Of a DNA stretch of 32,871 nucleotides, positions 1 to 7,434 are shown in pieces (position 1 is the stretch's first letter; every line of letters starts with the position of its first letter). Both the position numbers and the translations under genes were made by a program. The notes below the pieces were generated by a model. That model was not told the origin of the DNA. It ran no database searches and saw only the letters and a list, made by a program, of their open reading frames with translations. The DNA comes from Thermoflexales bacterium. Its GTDB lineage: Bacteria > Chloroflexota > Anaerolineae > Fen-1058. The stretch covers positions 1-32,871 of the forward strand of contig JAFGFO010000031.1 of assembly GCA_016931085.1 (NCBI GenBank), in the 5' to 3' direction.

Positions 1-1780
1 AGGCCGCGCTGCCTTGAAATAAATCCGCGTACGTGCCGCGCTCGTTGATGGCGAAATCGTACACGACCGGCTCGATCGCGAACGGGATGGCCTTTTCCAG
101 CCTGCGTTTCGTCTCGCTCATGATGGCTTGCAAGCGCTCTTGGGCGGCGCGCTTTTTTTGCGGATTGAAGATAAAGCCCATCCCGCCGCCGGACATACCC
201 CCCAACATCCAAAAACCGTAAAAGTCGCGGCCAAACTCGCGCCCGACCTGCTCGATGAGGCTTTCGGTGAACAGATTGGTGGCCCACGGGATGATGGTCT
301 GAATGGGGCCGCTGAAATTGCGCTGGGTGATGCCGCCAATGGCGGCAATGTTGCCGTTTTTCAAGTGCGAGACGATCTGGTCGAGGAATTGGATGGCTTC
401 CTGGCGGCCCTGCCATTCCGCCTCGGAACGAAGCAGGTATTTCTCGGTCACCATTTCCAAGATCGGCCCAACGTCCTGGGCCATGCCGCCGTGCACCAAC
501 ACCAGGCTGTCTTGCAGCGAGCGCCTGGTCTCGTCCGAGACCTCCGCCTGGCTCAAAGCGGTATGGGAGGGCAGCAGGCAGCCGCGGCTGATGCCAAATT
601 CTGGATCCCCTTCCGACGCCTTGACCCCCTGGATGATCTTCATCCCCGGCCATAGGCCGCCTGAATCTTGCCACCCACCGCCCGAGCCGGCCAGCCATTC
701 GCCCAGGATGGCCCTGGCAGCCACCACGCGCCGCTCGTCTTCGGCCAGCGCCCCCGTCAGCCAGCGCGCCTGGCCGGTGGCACGCATGCAGACGGCGATC
801 AGCGAAGCCAGCAGGGTGGTGGAGACGGCCAGGCGGGAACCCTTGGGAATGCCATTGACGCGGCTGACAAGCTCCAGCCCGTGGCCTGGCTTGACCAGCC
901 TGGCCAGCAGGTCGGCTAACGGCAGGCCGGCGCCTTCCACGCCTGGCGGCACGATGCCAGACGCGATCACGGCCGCTTTGAGCAGGCCTAAATAATCCTT
1001 GGCAAAGTCAAAGACATCATCCAACAGGCTGATCTCGACCGCCGCGCCCAGGTCTATGCTGGCCAAGCGCAGGAGCGGCCGGTCGATCACGCGCAAGTAG
1101 GCCTCGACGGGCGGTTGGGGCGCGCCCGTGTCCTCTCCACGCACGCTGAGGTCGATCGACACGTTGAGGACACGCGCCCCCTCGGGAAAGTCCATCCCCA
1201 GGAAAAAAATGTCGCTCCAGCCACTGTGGGTCAAGTCCATGCGGACCGGCGTGGATTCGCGCAGGATGGGGAAAAGGCCCCGGCTTTCCTGGGCGAGCTC
1301 TGGCCGCAGGCGGAGGGGATGATCGGCGGGATGGCCGACGCGAAACATCCATTGGTTGCCACGCACCGAACGAACGCTGCGGCGGACCTGGTCGGCCAGG
1401 GTTTGGAAGCCCAGGCTGTGATAAGCGGCGGCCAGGGCGCTGGAAATGCTGTCGTTCAGGCCGTCTCGCCTTTGTGCTTTCAAGAACGTATCGATGGCTT
1501 CTTCGAAACGACGGTTGAGCAAGTTTTGATAGCCCTCGAACGGGATAGCGCCACGGCTTTTCACGCCTGGCTTGAGGGGCATGTGGAAGCGGTGGATGGC
1601 GTACAGGAAGAACAAGGCGCGGACTTTTTCGTACAGATTGTCGCTCTCGCGGCGGAAGCGCTCCAGCGCCTCACATTCAGCCGCCAGCTCTGTTAAGCCG
1701 GCTGCCCGGCACCAGGCGTCGAGAGAACGATCCCGGAGGCCCGGGTCGCTGGCGCTGATGATGGTAACCAGCTCGCTCAT
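1..1780 (-). CDS. Fucokinase-like GHMP family sugar kinase (partial, cut by left edge)
   Basis: The reading frame runs from an ATG at 1780 to the window edge without a stop (593 codons visible). A GGGGAGG ribosome site lies upstream, inside the end of the preceding gene. About 200 N-terminal residues form a region I do not recognise. A GHMP kinase core follows: a GWSD sugar-site motif with [10 protein letters not shown], the phosphate-binding segment [11 protein letters not shown] at about residues 310-320, [11 protein letters not shown] at about 366-376, and the glycine-rich [10 protein letters not shown] at about 525-535. GWSD and GGGWQD are typical of L-fucokinase and related anomeric sugar-1-kinases, so the likely reaction is ATP-dependent C1 phosphorylation of a sugar. 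It lies 5 bp behind a nucleotidyltransferase, so the pair probably makes an NDP-sugar. The exact sugar is unknown. Confidence 0.85.
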   Translation of the reverse strand, partial: MSELVTIISASDPGLRDRSLDAWCRAAGLTELAAECEALERFRRESDNLYEKVRALFFLYAIHRFHMPLKPGVKSRGAIPFEGYQNLLNRRFEEAIDTFLKAQRRDGLNDSISSALAAAYHSLGFQTLADQVRRSVRSVRGNQWMFRVGHPADHPLRLRPELAQESRGLFPILRESTPVRMDLTHSGWSDIFFLGMDFPEGARVLNVSIDLSVRGEDTGAPQPPVEAYLRVIDRPLLRLASIDLGAAVEISLLDDVFDFAKDYLGLLKAAVIASGIVPPGVEGAGLPLADLLARLVKPGHGLELVSRVNGIPKGSRLAVSTTLLASLIAVCMRATGQARWLTGALAEDERRVVAARAILGEWLAGSGGGWQDSGGLWPGMKIIQGVKASEGDPEFGISRGCLLPSHTALSQAEVSDETRRSLQDSLVLVHGGMAQDVGPILEMVTEKYLLRSEAEWQGRQEAIQFLDQIVSHLKNGNIAAIGGITQRNFSGPIQTIIPWATNLFTESLIEQVGREFGRDFYGFWMLGGMSGGGMGFIFNPQKKRAAQERLQAIMSETKRRLEKAIPFAIEPVVYDFAINERGTYADLFQGSAA

Positions 1781-1785
1781 AGCGC

Positions 1786-2640
1786 CTACCTCCCCACTTC
1801 GCCCATCTCGCGCGTGGCCAGCAATTCCAAAAGCCTGGAAAGAACCTGGTCCCGCTCCTGGCCGCTGAGCGCCAGGGCCAATTGAGCCATCATCAGCCCG
1901 TACTTGACGCCGACGTCGTAACGCCAATCCGCTTTTTCCAACGCCAGGTACTGCTCGCGCCGGGCTAACTCGGCCAGGGCGTCGGACAGGCTGACCTTTT
2001 TGCTTTCACCGGCCAGTTTTTGAGCCAGGATGTCGAGCACCGCCGGCGTCAACACGTGCATGCCGAAAAAGCACAGGTAATAGCCAGCTCGCAGCCCCGG
2101 CACGCCAAGCCGCTGCTCCGCTTCTGTCGGCGTGGGCTTTTCGATCACCGTCTCGATCCGGTACACGTTCTTTTTGCCCGCCTCTCGCCGGCCGCCGATC
2201 GCTCCATAATAGGCCAGCAGATGTTCGCGGGTCGCCTGTACAACCGATACGGCACAAGACTCTATTTCGGCCACCTCGACCAGGTGCTCGGCGCAGCCCT
2301 TGTCTGTGCGGCTGACGTAGAGATGGTCGCCCACCAGGTGCAGGAATGGGTCGCCTCCCACCCAGTCCTTGGCGCAATAGATGGCGTGCCCGTATCCCAA
2401 CGCTTGGGGCTGGTGAACGAAATGCAGCCGGCCGGCGTGATCGCCAGCCACCTTGGCGTAGCCCGCTTCGTCGCCAGGGTGGACGACTAGGCAGATCTCT
2501 TTGATCTTGGCCCTCAGCACCTCTTCGACCAGGATTTGCAGGACCGATTTCTCGCTGCCGTCGCGGTCTACGAGCGTCTGGAGTGGCAAGTTGCGCTGGG
2601 CGCTGGCAGCGGTTGTGATGACAGCTTTGGTGATTTTCAT
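1786..2640 (-). CDS. GalU-like sugar-1-phosphate nucleotidyltransferase
   Basis: This 284-residue protein resembles UTP-glucose-1-phosphate uridylyltransferases, which join UTP and a sugar-1-phosphate. The N-terminal segment [16 protein letters not shown] sits where the nucleotide-binding loop belongs. Further along are [12 protein letters not shown], the VGDHLYV metal-binding segment, IEKPTP, and a C-terminal [10 protein letters not shown] motif. The start is set by AGGAGG six bases upstream. It is the first gene of a two-gene minus-strand operon with the fucokinase-like kinase, and the two activities together resemble a kinase/pyrophosphorylase salvage route to an NDP-sugar. The loop normally contains a Gly-x-Gly and here reads AASAQR with no glycine, so activity or substrate may differ. 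The family call is firm; the substrate is inferred. Confidence 0.8.
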   Translation of the reverse strand: MKITKAVITTAASAQRNLPLQTLVDRDGSEKSVLQILVEEVLRAKIKEICLVVHPGDEAGYAKVAGDHAGRLHFVHQPQALGYGHAIYCAKDWVGGDPFLHLVGDHLYVSRTDKGCAEHLVEVAEIESCAVSVVQATREHLLAYYGAIGGRREAGKKNVYRIETVIEKPTPTEAEQRLGVPGLRAGYYLCFFGMHVLTPAVLDILAQKLAGESKKVSLSDALAELARREQYLALEKADWRYDVGVKYGLMMAQLALALSGQERDQVLSRLLELLATREMGEVGR

Positions 2641-2652
2641 GTAACCTCCTGG

Positions 2653-2677
2653 ACTTACGAAATCTTATTTCGCAAGT
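2653..2677. promoter_or_regulatory. Palindromic operator-like site upstream of the GalU-like gene
   Basis: An 11-bp inverted repeat (ACTTACGAAAT, 3-bp spacer, ATTTCGCAAGT) has one mismatch between its arms. It sits between the minus-strand -10 hexamer at 2690-2685 and the GalU-like start codon, about where transcription would begin. That position suits a repressor site. A role as an RNA hairpin in the leader is also possible, since there is no U-tract. Confidence 0.5.
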
Positions 2678-2684
2678 CTTGTGG

Positions 2685-2717
2685 ATTATACCATATATCA
2701 CGCTCTTGGTGTATAAT
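2685..2717. promoter_or_regulatory. Divergent -10 hexamers for the GalU-like operon and the DUF4013 gene
   Basis: A perfect TATAAT reads leftward at 2690-2685 and another reads rightward at 2712-2717. Neither has a good -35 hexamer at 17 bp, so both assignments rest on the -10 box and on position in an AT-rich gap between divergent genes. Confidence 0.45.
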
Positions 2718-2755
2718 AGGGGGCATGGGCAAGCAGATGATTAATAGGAGTTGAC

Positions 2756-3502
2756 ATGTCGAACACCATGACGATCGCTTCACTAAAGCCGTATTTCAAG
2801 TTCCCATTCCAAGGCAAGTGGCAGGACCGTTTTCTCGTGGGCGCCGGCCTGACCTTTCTCTCTACCATGATCCCGGTCATCCCATCGATTTTTGTCTTTG
2901 GCTATGCGCTGCGAGTGATGCGCCAGGTCATCGAGGGCGAGGAACCATCCCTGCCGGATTGGAACGATTGGGGCAAGCTGGGGATGGATGGCCTGCGGGC
3001 CACGCTGGTCAGCCTGGTCTACTTGTTGCCGGGTACCGTCATCTTTATGGGCGGCATGGCCTTTTACTTTGTCTCCATCCTGGCGATGTCGGCCATGGAG
3101 GAGGCTGCGAATCCTGGCCCCTTCATCGCATTTTTCATAGCGGGGATAGCGACCTTTTTCCTCTCCCTGGCCATCGGCTCGCTGCTGATGCTTCTGGGTG
3201 CGATCCTGATGCCGCTCGGCCTGGCCCGCCTGCTCGTCCACGATCGACTGGCGGCGGCTTTTCACCTGCGTGAAATAGGGTCTGTGCTGCGCGCCAACAT
3301 GCTGGGTTATTTCATCGTTTGGACGCTCGTCTTGGGCCTGATGAGTTGCCTGTCTTTTGTCATCATGCTGCTCTATTATTCCGTCTGCTTGTGCTGCTTG
3401 ATCCAGTTTGCCGCCGCGCCGGTCGGATTTTACCTGTCCCTGGTGAGCGTGGCGCTGTTTGGGAAGGTCTATCGCGAGAGCACGGGCGAGCAGGTGGCCT
3501 GA
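2756..3502 (+). CDS. DUF4013 family integral membrane protein
   Basis: This 248-residue, very hydrophobic protein has membrane segments at roughly residues 26-55, 83-115, 121-160 and 182-238. The broad stretches suggest six to seven crossings. The loop with EEPSLPDWNDWGKLGMDGLRA after the first helix is the hallmark of DUF4013 proteins, which are widespread in Chloroflexota and archaea and have no established function. AGGAG lies five bases before the ATG. The TGA stop falls inside a 7-bp tandem repeat. It leads a short plus-strand run with acylphosphatase and a membrane-anchored protein. Confidence 0.8.
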   Translation: MSNTMTIASLKPYFKFPFQGKWQDRFLVGAGLTFLSTMIPVIPSIFVFGYALRVMRQVIEGEEPSLPDWNDWGKLGMDGLRATLVSLVYLLPGTVIFMGGMAFYFVSILAMSAMEEAANPGPFIAFFIAGIATFFLSLAIGSLLMLLGAILMPLGLARLLVHDRLAAAFHLREIGSVLRANMLGYFIVWTLVLGLMSCLSFVIMLLYYSVCLCCLIQFAAAPVGFYLSLVSVALFGKVYRESTGEQVA

Positions 3503-3527
3503 AACCTGCTACCTGAAACCTGAAACC
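3498..3527 (+). repeat. Heptamer tandem array, CCTGAAA unit
   Basis: Four consecutive 7-bp units, three CCTGAAA and one CCTGCTA, are followed by the CC of a fifth. The TGA stop of the DUF4013 gene (3500-3502) is bases 3-5 of the first unit. The array fills most of the gap to the next gene. A second array of the same family is at 29692-29720. Confidence 0.85.
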
Positions 3528-3542
3528 GTTCTTGAGTGGGAT

Positions 3543-3857
3543 ATGGCCAGGAAAAAAGTGAGCGACAAGGTGCGCCCGCACTCCGTGCGCCTGCACGCTG
3601 TCGTGTCTGGCATCGTCCAGGGGGTGAATTTCCGCTATTACACGCGGCGTGAGGCCGAAGGCCTGGGATTGGACGGCTGGGTGGCCAATCGCTGGGACGG
3701 CACGGTCGAAGTGGTGGCCGAAGGGTCACCGCTCCGCCTGAACGAGCTGCTGGCCTGGCTGCACAACGGCCCGCCCTCGGCCAGTGTGGATGGCGTGCAG
3801 GCCGACTGGCAAGCCGCCAGCGGAGAGTTCTACGGCTTTCGCATCAGTTTCTTGTGA
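3543..3857 (+). CDS. acyP: Acylphosphatase
   Basis: This 104-residue protein hydrolyses carboxyl-phosphate bonds of acyl phosphates in the cytoplasm. It has both family signatures: GIVQGVNFRYYTRREA with the phosphate-binding Arg31, and GWVANRWDGTVEVVAEG with the catalytic Asn49. The length fits the usual 90-100 residues plus a basic N-terminal extension. I chose the ATG at 3543 because in-frame sequence upstream would run into the heptamer array and the previous gene. The ribosome site is weak (a GAGTGGG stretch just upstream). The gene is followed by a GCAAATC repeat and the FecR-like gene. Confidence 0.9.
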   Translation: MARKKVSDKVRPHSVRLHAVVSGIVQGVNFRYYTRREAEGLGLDGWVANRWDGTVEVVAEGSPLRLNELLAWLHNGPPSASVDGVQADWQAASGEFYGFRISFL

Positions 3858-3860
3858 CCG

Positions 3861-3883
3861 GCAAATCTGCAAATCGCGAATCT
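3861..3883 (+). repeat. Short tandem repeat of 7-8-bp units (GCAAATCT/GCGAATCT)
   Basis: Three imperfect units, GCAAATCT, GCAAATC and GCGAATCT, fill the gap between the acylphosphatase stop and the next ATG. They occupy the place where a Shine-Dalgarno would be expected. The GCGAATCT unit recurs at 32813-32830. Confidence 0.7.
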
Positions 3884-3884
3884 C

Positions 3885-5132
3885 ATGAGACAAAACCCTG
3901 AACGCCTGGCCTGGATCATATTGCTTGCCTCGTTTGCTACCTGTGTGCTGCTGGTCATCAGCTTGCCGCTGACGCTCCGTTGGTGGCTCGACACGGCCTA
4001 CGTGGGCCTGGAAGTCACGTCGAGCGTCCAACAAGGCACTCTCCAGGTGGCGTGCGGGACGGATACGATGCCGATCGCTATCACCGAGCAGAGGGACAAT
4101 GTCTGCCCGGGCGTCGAGCGCTTGGCGCTCCTTAGCCAGAGCGCGGACCAGGGCTTGTTGACCGTGCGAACGGCCGGCGCTGACAGGCAGCCGGTGGCAG
4201 TCATTCAGGTTGGCAATAACACCCAGGCCCAGATCTTGCAGGCTCGCGCGCCGCGTTTTTCGTTCAGCTCACGCCCCAACTTGCTGATCATCCGGCTGGA
4301 AAGCGGCCGCCTGCGTGTGAGTGCTGTGGATCGCGCGCTCGTGCAAGTGCAGACGAACGAGGCCCTGGTTCAGATCGAGCAGGGCAGCTTTTTGATCCAG
4401 GCCGACCCGGGCGCTACGCGCGTCGAGGCCTACGAGGATCAAGTCCTGGTCGCCTGGACCAGCCGGGGCGAGGGCATCAGCTTGAAGCGCCTGGAAAGCA
4501 TCGTGCTGCCGCCGCCCGACGGCTTGCTGCGCGCCTCGGCTCCGGCGCAAGATTTGCTCGGCTGGGGGGATTTGAGCGCTTTGGAGCCTGACTGGGAGGT
4601 GTATTCGAAGGACATCGAATTCGAAGGCGAGTCGCGCGGCGAGGTCGTCTTGGGGGCTGACGAGGGCGTCTCAACGGTCGGTTTCACCCGCCTCGGCCGG
4701 GGACATGCTGAAACGGGCATCGTCCGGAGCCTGGATCGCGACGTGCGGGACTTGGAGTTCCTCCAACTGCGCCTGGTCCTGCGCGTGCTCGAGCAGGACG
4801 TGCCGGTGTGTGGGACACGCGGCACCGAGTGCCCGGTCATGGTCAAGCTCGAGTACGAGGACAGTGAGGACGACTTGCGCAGTTGGGTGCAGGGCTTTTA
4901 CGCCGTGCTAGACAGCAATCGTCTCAACCCGCCCTATTGCACGATATGCAGCCCGCGCGCCGATCATTTGCGCGTGGAGCCAGGCGAGTGGTACGTGTAC
5001 GATTCTCCCAACCTGTTGCCGCTGCTCAACCAGGCTGGCCCCCCAGCGGCGCGTATCCTGTCCCTTTCGCTCTATGCGTCGGGACACGCCTATCGCTCAG
5101 AGCTGTCTCGAATCGAGTTGTTAGTGCGGTAG
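3885..5132 (+). CDS. Membrane-anchored extracytoplasmic protein with FecR-like segment
   Basis: This 415-residue protein has one hydrophobic segment at about residues 9-33 and then an entirely extracytoplasmic-looking body. Residues about 125-200 alternate short beta strands (SGRLRVSAVDRALVQVQTNE, then SFLIQADPGATRVEAYEDQVLVAW) in the pattern of FecR-type domains. Residues about 225-415 look like a second all-beta domain with four cysteines (CGTRGTECP and YCTICSP), possibly a carbohydrate-binding-type sandwich. No catalytic motif is visible. No Shine-Dalgarno precedes the ATG, so translation may be coupled to acyP or inefficient. The TAG stop is the first three bases of a palindrome. Function is unknown; the FecR resemblance is moderate. 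Confidence 0.7.
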   Translation: MRQNPERLAWIILLASFATCVLLVISLPLTLRWWLDTAYVGLEVTSSVQQGTLQVACGTDTMPIAITEQRDNVCPGVERLALLSQSADQGLLTVRTAGADRQPVAVIQVGNNTQAQILQARAPRFSFSSRPNLLIIRLESGRLRVSAVDRALVQVQTNEALVQIEQGSFLIQADPGATRVEAYEDQVLVAWTSRGEGISLKRLESIVLPPPDGLLRASAPAQDLLGWGDLSALEPDWEVYSKDIEFEGESRGEVVLGADEGVSTVGFTRLGRGHAETGIVRSLDRDVRDLEFLQLRLVLRVLEQDVPVCGTRGTECPVMVKLEYEDSEDDLRSWVQGFYAVLDSNRLNPPYCTICSPRADHLRVEPGEWYVYDSPNLLPLLNQAGPPAARILSLSLYASGHAYRSELSRIELLVR

Positions 5133-5163
5133 GGGCGACCACAGGGGTCTGCCCCTACTTTTT
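5130..5163. terminator. Bidirectional terminator palindrome carrying stop codons for both convergent genes
   Basis: TAGGGGC (5130-5136) and GCCCCTA (5151-5157) form a perfect 7-bp stem with a 14-base loop, followed by C and T5 on the plus strand. The first TAG is the stop of the upstream plus gene. The last CTA is the TAG stop of the minus gene. A related palindrome is at 16590-16614. Confidence 0.75.
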
Positions 5164-5415
5164 GAACTGGATGTCGCGCATGTTCAGGCCATAGCCCACC
5201 GAGCCGGTGCTAAACTCGCGGGCTGGGGCGATCTCGTCCACCAGCACATTCTCCGGGTCGTTGGCGTCGCAAATCAAGACGCGCACCTTTCCCACTGTCA
5301 TCAACTCTTCTTGTTGCTCCTGGCTCAGCTTCTTGCTGCCAGTCAGGATGACGTTGACCCCGACCGAAAAACTGGCCTTGGAAATGGCGGCCTTGTCTTG
5401 TCGAATGATTGGCAT
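5155..5415 (-). CDS. Small conserved-looking hypothetical protein
   Basis: This 86-residue soluble protein begins MPIIRQDKAAISKASFSVG. It has alternating hydrophobic strands, including ILTGSKKLSQEQQEELMTVGKVRVLICDAND, and no membrane segment or known motif. The start is supported by GAGGAGGG just upstream. It ends with two lysines encoded by the T-tract of the shared terminator and a TAG in the palindrome arm. Its TATAAT-containing upstream region holds a CACGAAT repeat. It is followed convergently by the FecR-like gene and preceded by radC on the same strand. I do not recognise a function. Confidence 0.7.
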   Translation of the reverse strand: MPIIRQDKAAISKASFSVGVNVILTGSKKLSQEQQEELMTVGKVRVLICDANDPENVLVDEIAPAREFSTGSVGYGLNMRDIQFKK

Positions 5416-5437
5416 CGTTCCCTCCTCTTATTCTTAT

Positions 5438-5466
5438 CCACGAATTCACACGAATCTCCACTGATC
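5438..5466. repeat. CACGAATY-type intergenic repeat
   Basis: Two CACGAAT units (5440-5446 and 5449-5455) and a degenerate CACTGAT copy lie between radC and the small hypothetical gene. The same motif recurs at 7291-7350 and, with CGCGAAT, at 32813-32871. Confidence 0.55.
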
Positions 5467-5495
5467 TTTTCGTATAGATTAGCGGATAACGTCAG

Positions 5496-5501
5496 ATTAT
5501 A
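5496..5501 (-). promoter_or_regulatory. -10 hexamer for the small hypothetical gene
   Basis: A perfect TATAAT reads leftward at 5501-5496. No convincing -35 lies 17 bp upstream, so this is a weak call. It would give a leader of about 75 bases containing the CACGAAT repeat. Confidence 0.35.
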
Positions 5502-5521
5502 CACCGTTTGCGCAAAAGCGG

Positions 5522-6223
5522 CTAAAACCCCAGCCCACGTTCCCGCAGTGAAACCCAGCGATTATGACCCACGACCAGGTGGTCCAGAACGTCGATGTCG
5601 AGCAGCTTGCCGGCCGACACGATTTGCTGTGTCACGGCCACGTCTTCGGGCGAGGGGGAGGGGTCGCCCGAAGGATGGTTGTGGGCGACGATGATGGCGG
5701 CGCAGTTGGCGCGCACCGCCTCTCGAAATAACTCGCCCACCCGCACGGCCGTGGTGTTCAGGCTGCCCTGGTAGACGGTGTGAACGCCCTGGACGCGGTT
5801 GCGCGTGTCGAGCAGCATCACCCGCATGTGCTCTTGCTCGAGCAAGCTCATCTCGCCCATGAGCAAGTTGGCCGCATCGGCCGGGTTTTTGACCTGGGGG
5901 CGCTCGTCGGGCGCGGTTACCAGCAAGCGCCGGCCCAGCTCGAGCCCGGCTTTGAGTTGGGCCGTCTTGGCCGGCCCCAGCCCCTTTTCGGCGCACAGCT
6001 CGGCAAAGCTGGCACGCGCCAGGCCGGTCAGCCCGCCGTATTTGGCCAGCAGCCGGTGAGACACATCCAGCACGTTTTCACCGCTGACGCCTGTGCGTAA
6101 AAGGATGGCCAGTAATTCGGCCGTCGAAAGCGCACCGGCGCCGGCCCGGGCGATGCGCTCGCGCGGGCGCTCCTCGGCCGGCATGTCTTTGATCGTAGGG
6201 TGATACTCGATCGGGTCGGTCAC
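5522..6223 (-). CDS. radC: RadC family JAB/MPN+ protein
   Basis: This 233-residue protein has an N-terminal helix-hairpin-helix-like half ([19 protein letters not shown], later [20 protein letters not shown]) and a C-terminal JAMM metalloprotease-type domain. The domain carries the zinc-ligand motif [18 protein letters not shown] near residues 180-197 and a glutamate upstream in GELFREAV. The family was once linked to DNA repair, but its molecular role is unsettled. I chose the GTG at 6223 because AAGGAGG sits six bases before it; an in-frame ATG at 6262 would overlap the -10 box. It is transcribed divergently from the MEMO1 gene. Confidence 0.9.
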   Translation of the reverse strand: MTDPIEYHPTIKDMPAEERPRERIARAGAGALSTAELLAILLRTGVSGENVLDVSHRLLAKYGGLTGLARASFAELCAEKGLGPAKTAQLKAGLELGRRLLVTAPDERPQVKNPADAANLLMGEMSLLEQEHMRVMLLDTRNRVQGVHTVYQGSLNTTAVRVGELFREAVRANCAAIIVAHNHPSGDPSPSPEDVAVTQQIVSAGKLLDIDVLDHLVVGHNRWVSLRERGLGF

Positions 6224-6247
6224 ATCCGCCTCCTTATGTTGATAGCT

Positions 6248-6276
6248 ATTGTAGCATTGCATTGAGTCTGACGCAA
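6248..6276 (-). promoter_or_regulatory. radC promoter
   Basis: On the minus strand TTGCGT (6276-6271) is followed after exactly 17 bp by TACAAT (6253-6248). This lies about 25 bases upstream of the chosen GTG start. Confidence 0.6.
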
Positions 6277-6280
6277 GTGG

Positions 6281-6324
6281 CTGAATGTCGAAGATGACAT
6301 TCAGTGGTTCGGCAAAGCCGAACC
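6281..6324. repeat. Two adjacent perfect inverted repeats between radC and MEMO1
   Basis: CTGAATGTC (6281-6289) pairs with GACATTCAG (6296-6304) across six bases. GGTTCGGC (6306-6313) pairs with GCCGAACC (6317-6324) across AAA. Both sit between the divergent promoters, the second only 5 bp from the MEMO1 -35 box. Neither is followed by a U-tract, so regulator sites or a small palindromic element fit better than terminators. Confidence 0.65.
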
Positions 6325-6329
6325 CCCAG

Positions 6330-6358
6330 TTGACTTGCGGGCCTGTTTGTGCTATCCT
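6330..6358 (+). promoter_or_regulatory. MEMO1-family gene promoter
   Basis: TTGACT (6330-6335), a 17-bp spacer and TATCCT (6353-6358) form a good sigma-70-like promoter, giving a leader of about 30 bases. A TATAAA at 6361 is too far from the -35 to be the main -10. Confidence 0.65.
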
Positions 6359-6395
6359 GGTATAAAATGTATGGATTGGGAAAGGCAGGTGGTGT

Positions 6396-7247
6396 ATGGC
6401 ACTGTTTAGCGACGTTCGCCGCCCGGTGGTGGCGGGTCAATTTTACCCAGGCTCGGCCGAAGCGCTGCGCTCGATGGTAGATGGCTTCCTGGCCAATCAA
6501 GTCAAGGCCGGCCCCCAGCCGGTGGCCTTGATCAGCCCGCACGCGGGCTATGTGTATTCGGGCCACGTGGCTGCCGCGGCCTTCAAGCAGGCCGAGGATG
6601 TAGACTATGATGCCGTGGTGATTCTCGGCGCGCATACCGACGCTTGGAACCAGGGCACCATGATCGTCTGGCCACACGGAGCGTTCAGCACTCCCTTGGG
6701 CGATGTCGTGGTCGATGCAGAATTGGCGCAGGCCCTGATTGACGCGGACGGTCACATCAAGCCCGGCCGCGACCCCCACCTGGGCGATCACTCGATCGAG
6801 GTGCAGTTGCCCTTTTTGCAGCGCGTGCAGCCGGGCCTGGCCTTCGTGCCTGTGGCCGTCTGCGATCGCTCGCACGCCTGCTGCCAGGCCTTGGCCAATG
6901 CCCTCGTCAAGGTGCTGGAGGGGCGCAAGGCCCTGGTCGTGGCCTCGACCGACTTGTCACATTACCCATCTTACGAGGACGCCAGGCAGGTGGATCACGC
7001 CACTGTAGAAGCCGTGTGCAGCCTGGATCCCAACGCCCTGGAAAGCACCGTCAGAGAAAAAATGAGCCTCGGCCTGCGAGGCCTGGAGACCTGCATATGC
7101 GGCGAAGGGGGAGTCAAGACAGCTATGCTGTATGCGCAGGCCGTGGGGGCGCGGGCCGATGTGATCAAATGCGCCAATTCGGGCGATGTGGAAGGCGGCG
7201 ACAAGTGGCGGGTGGTAGGCTACGCCGCCGTGCGCTTTGCACTGTAG
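6396..7247 (+). CDS. amrB: MEMO1 family protein (AmmeMemoRadiSam system protein B)
   Basis: This 283-residue protein belongs to the MEMO family, which has a fold like extradiol dioxygenases. Conserved segments in order are [12 protein letters not shown] near the N-terminus, [58 protein letters not shown], and [12 protein letters not shown]. The His and Cys residues of these motifs line the putative metal pocket. In prokaryotes the family is commonly encoded with AMMECR1 and a radical SAM enzyme. Here AMMECR1 follows 187 bp downstream and no radical SAM gene is visible. The start has AGGTGG upstream. The biochemical role is unsettled. Confidence 0.92.
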   Translation: MALFSDVRRPVVAGQFYPGSAEALRSMVDGFLANQVKAGPQPVALISPHAGYVYSGHVAAAAFKQAEDVDYDAVVILGAHTDAWNQGTMIVWPHGAFSTPLGDVVVDAELAQALIDADGHIKPGRDPHLGDHSIEVQLPFLQRVQPGLAFVPVAVCDRSHACCQALANALVKVLEGRKALVVASTDLSHYPSYEDARQVDHATVEAVCSLDPNALESTVREKMSLGLRGLETCICGEGGVKTAMLYAQAVGARADVIKCANSGDVEGGDKWRVVGYAAVRFAL

Positions 7248-7261
7248 AACACACGAGCAAT

Positions 7262-7372
7262 AGCTCCTCACGAGCTGTGAAAATTTTTAATCACGAATGT
7301 CACCAATGGACGATAGCCCCCTTCGGGGCTCCGAAGCGGATGACACGAATTTGGCTAGATGTCAAAAGACAT
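7262..7372. other. MEMO1-AMMECR1 intergenic region with several small hairpins
   Basis: The gap holds AGCTC/GAGCT (7262-7276) followed by an AT-rich TTTTT, which may be a weak terminator. It also holds the hairpin AGCCCC-CTTC-GGGGCT (7315-7330), overlapping an alternative stem CTTCGG/CCGAAG (7321-7336), and ATGTC-AAAA-GACAT (7359-7372). CACGAAT motifs occur at 7292 and 7344. Any function is speculative. Confidence 0.4.
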
Positions 7373-7434
7373 TCGTGAAATTCGCATGTTCGTGCGCAAG
7401 GCGTCGTGGTTTGTTTTCGGGACAGGAGGAAAAG

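Noticed and set aside
128..995. Plus-strand open frames near the left edge
   Set aside because: They are shadows of the fucokinase-like gene, which is open on the minus strand to the window edge and has GHMP motifs.
5522..6223. RadC as a sign of a mobile or defence island
   Set aside because: RadC-like proteins occur in such islands, but no integrase, phage or defence genes accompany it and its base composition matches its neighbours.
7297..7434. Extended N-terminus for the AMMECR1 protein
   Set aside because: The extra 46 codons come from intergenic repeats and hairpins; the ATG at 7435 has an excellent ribosome site.
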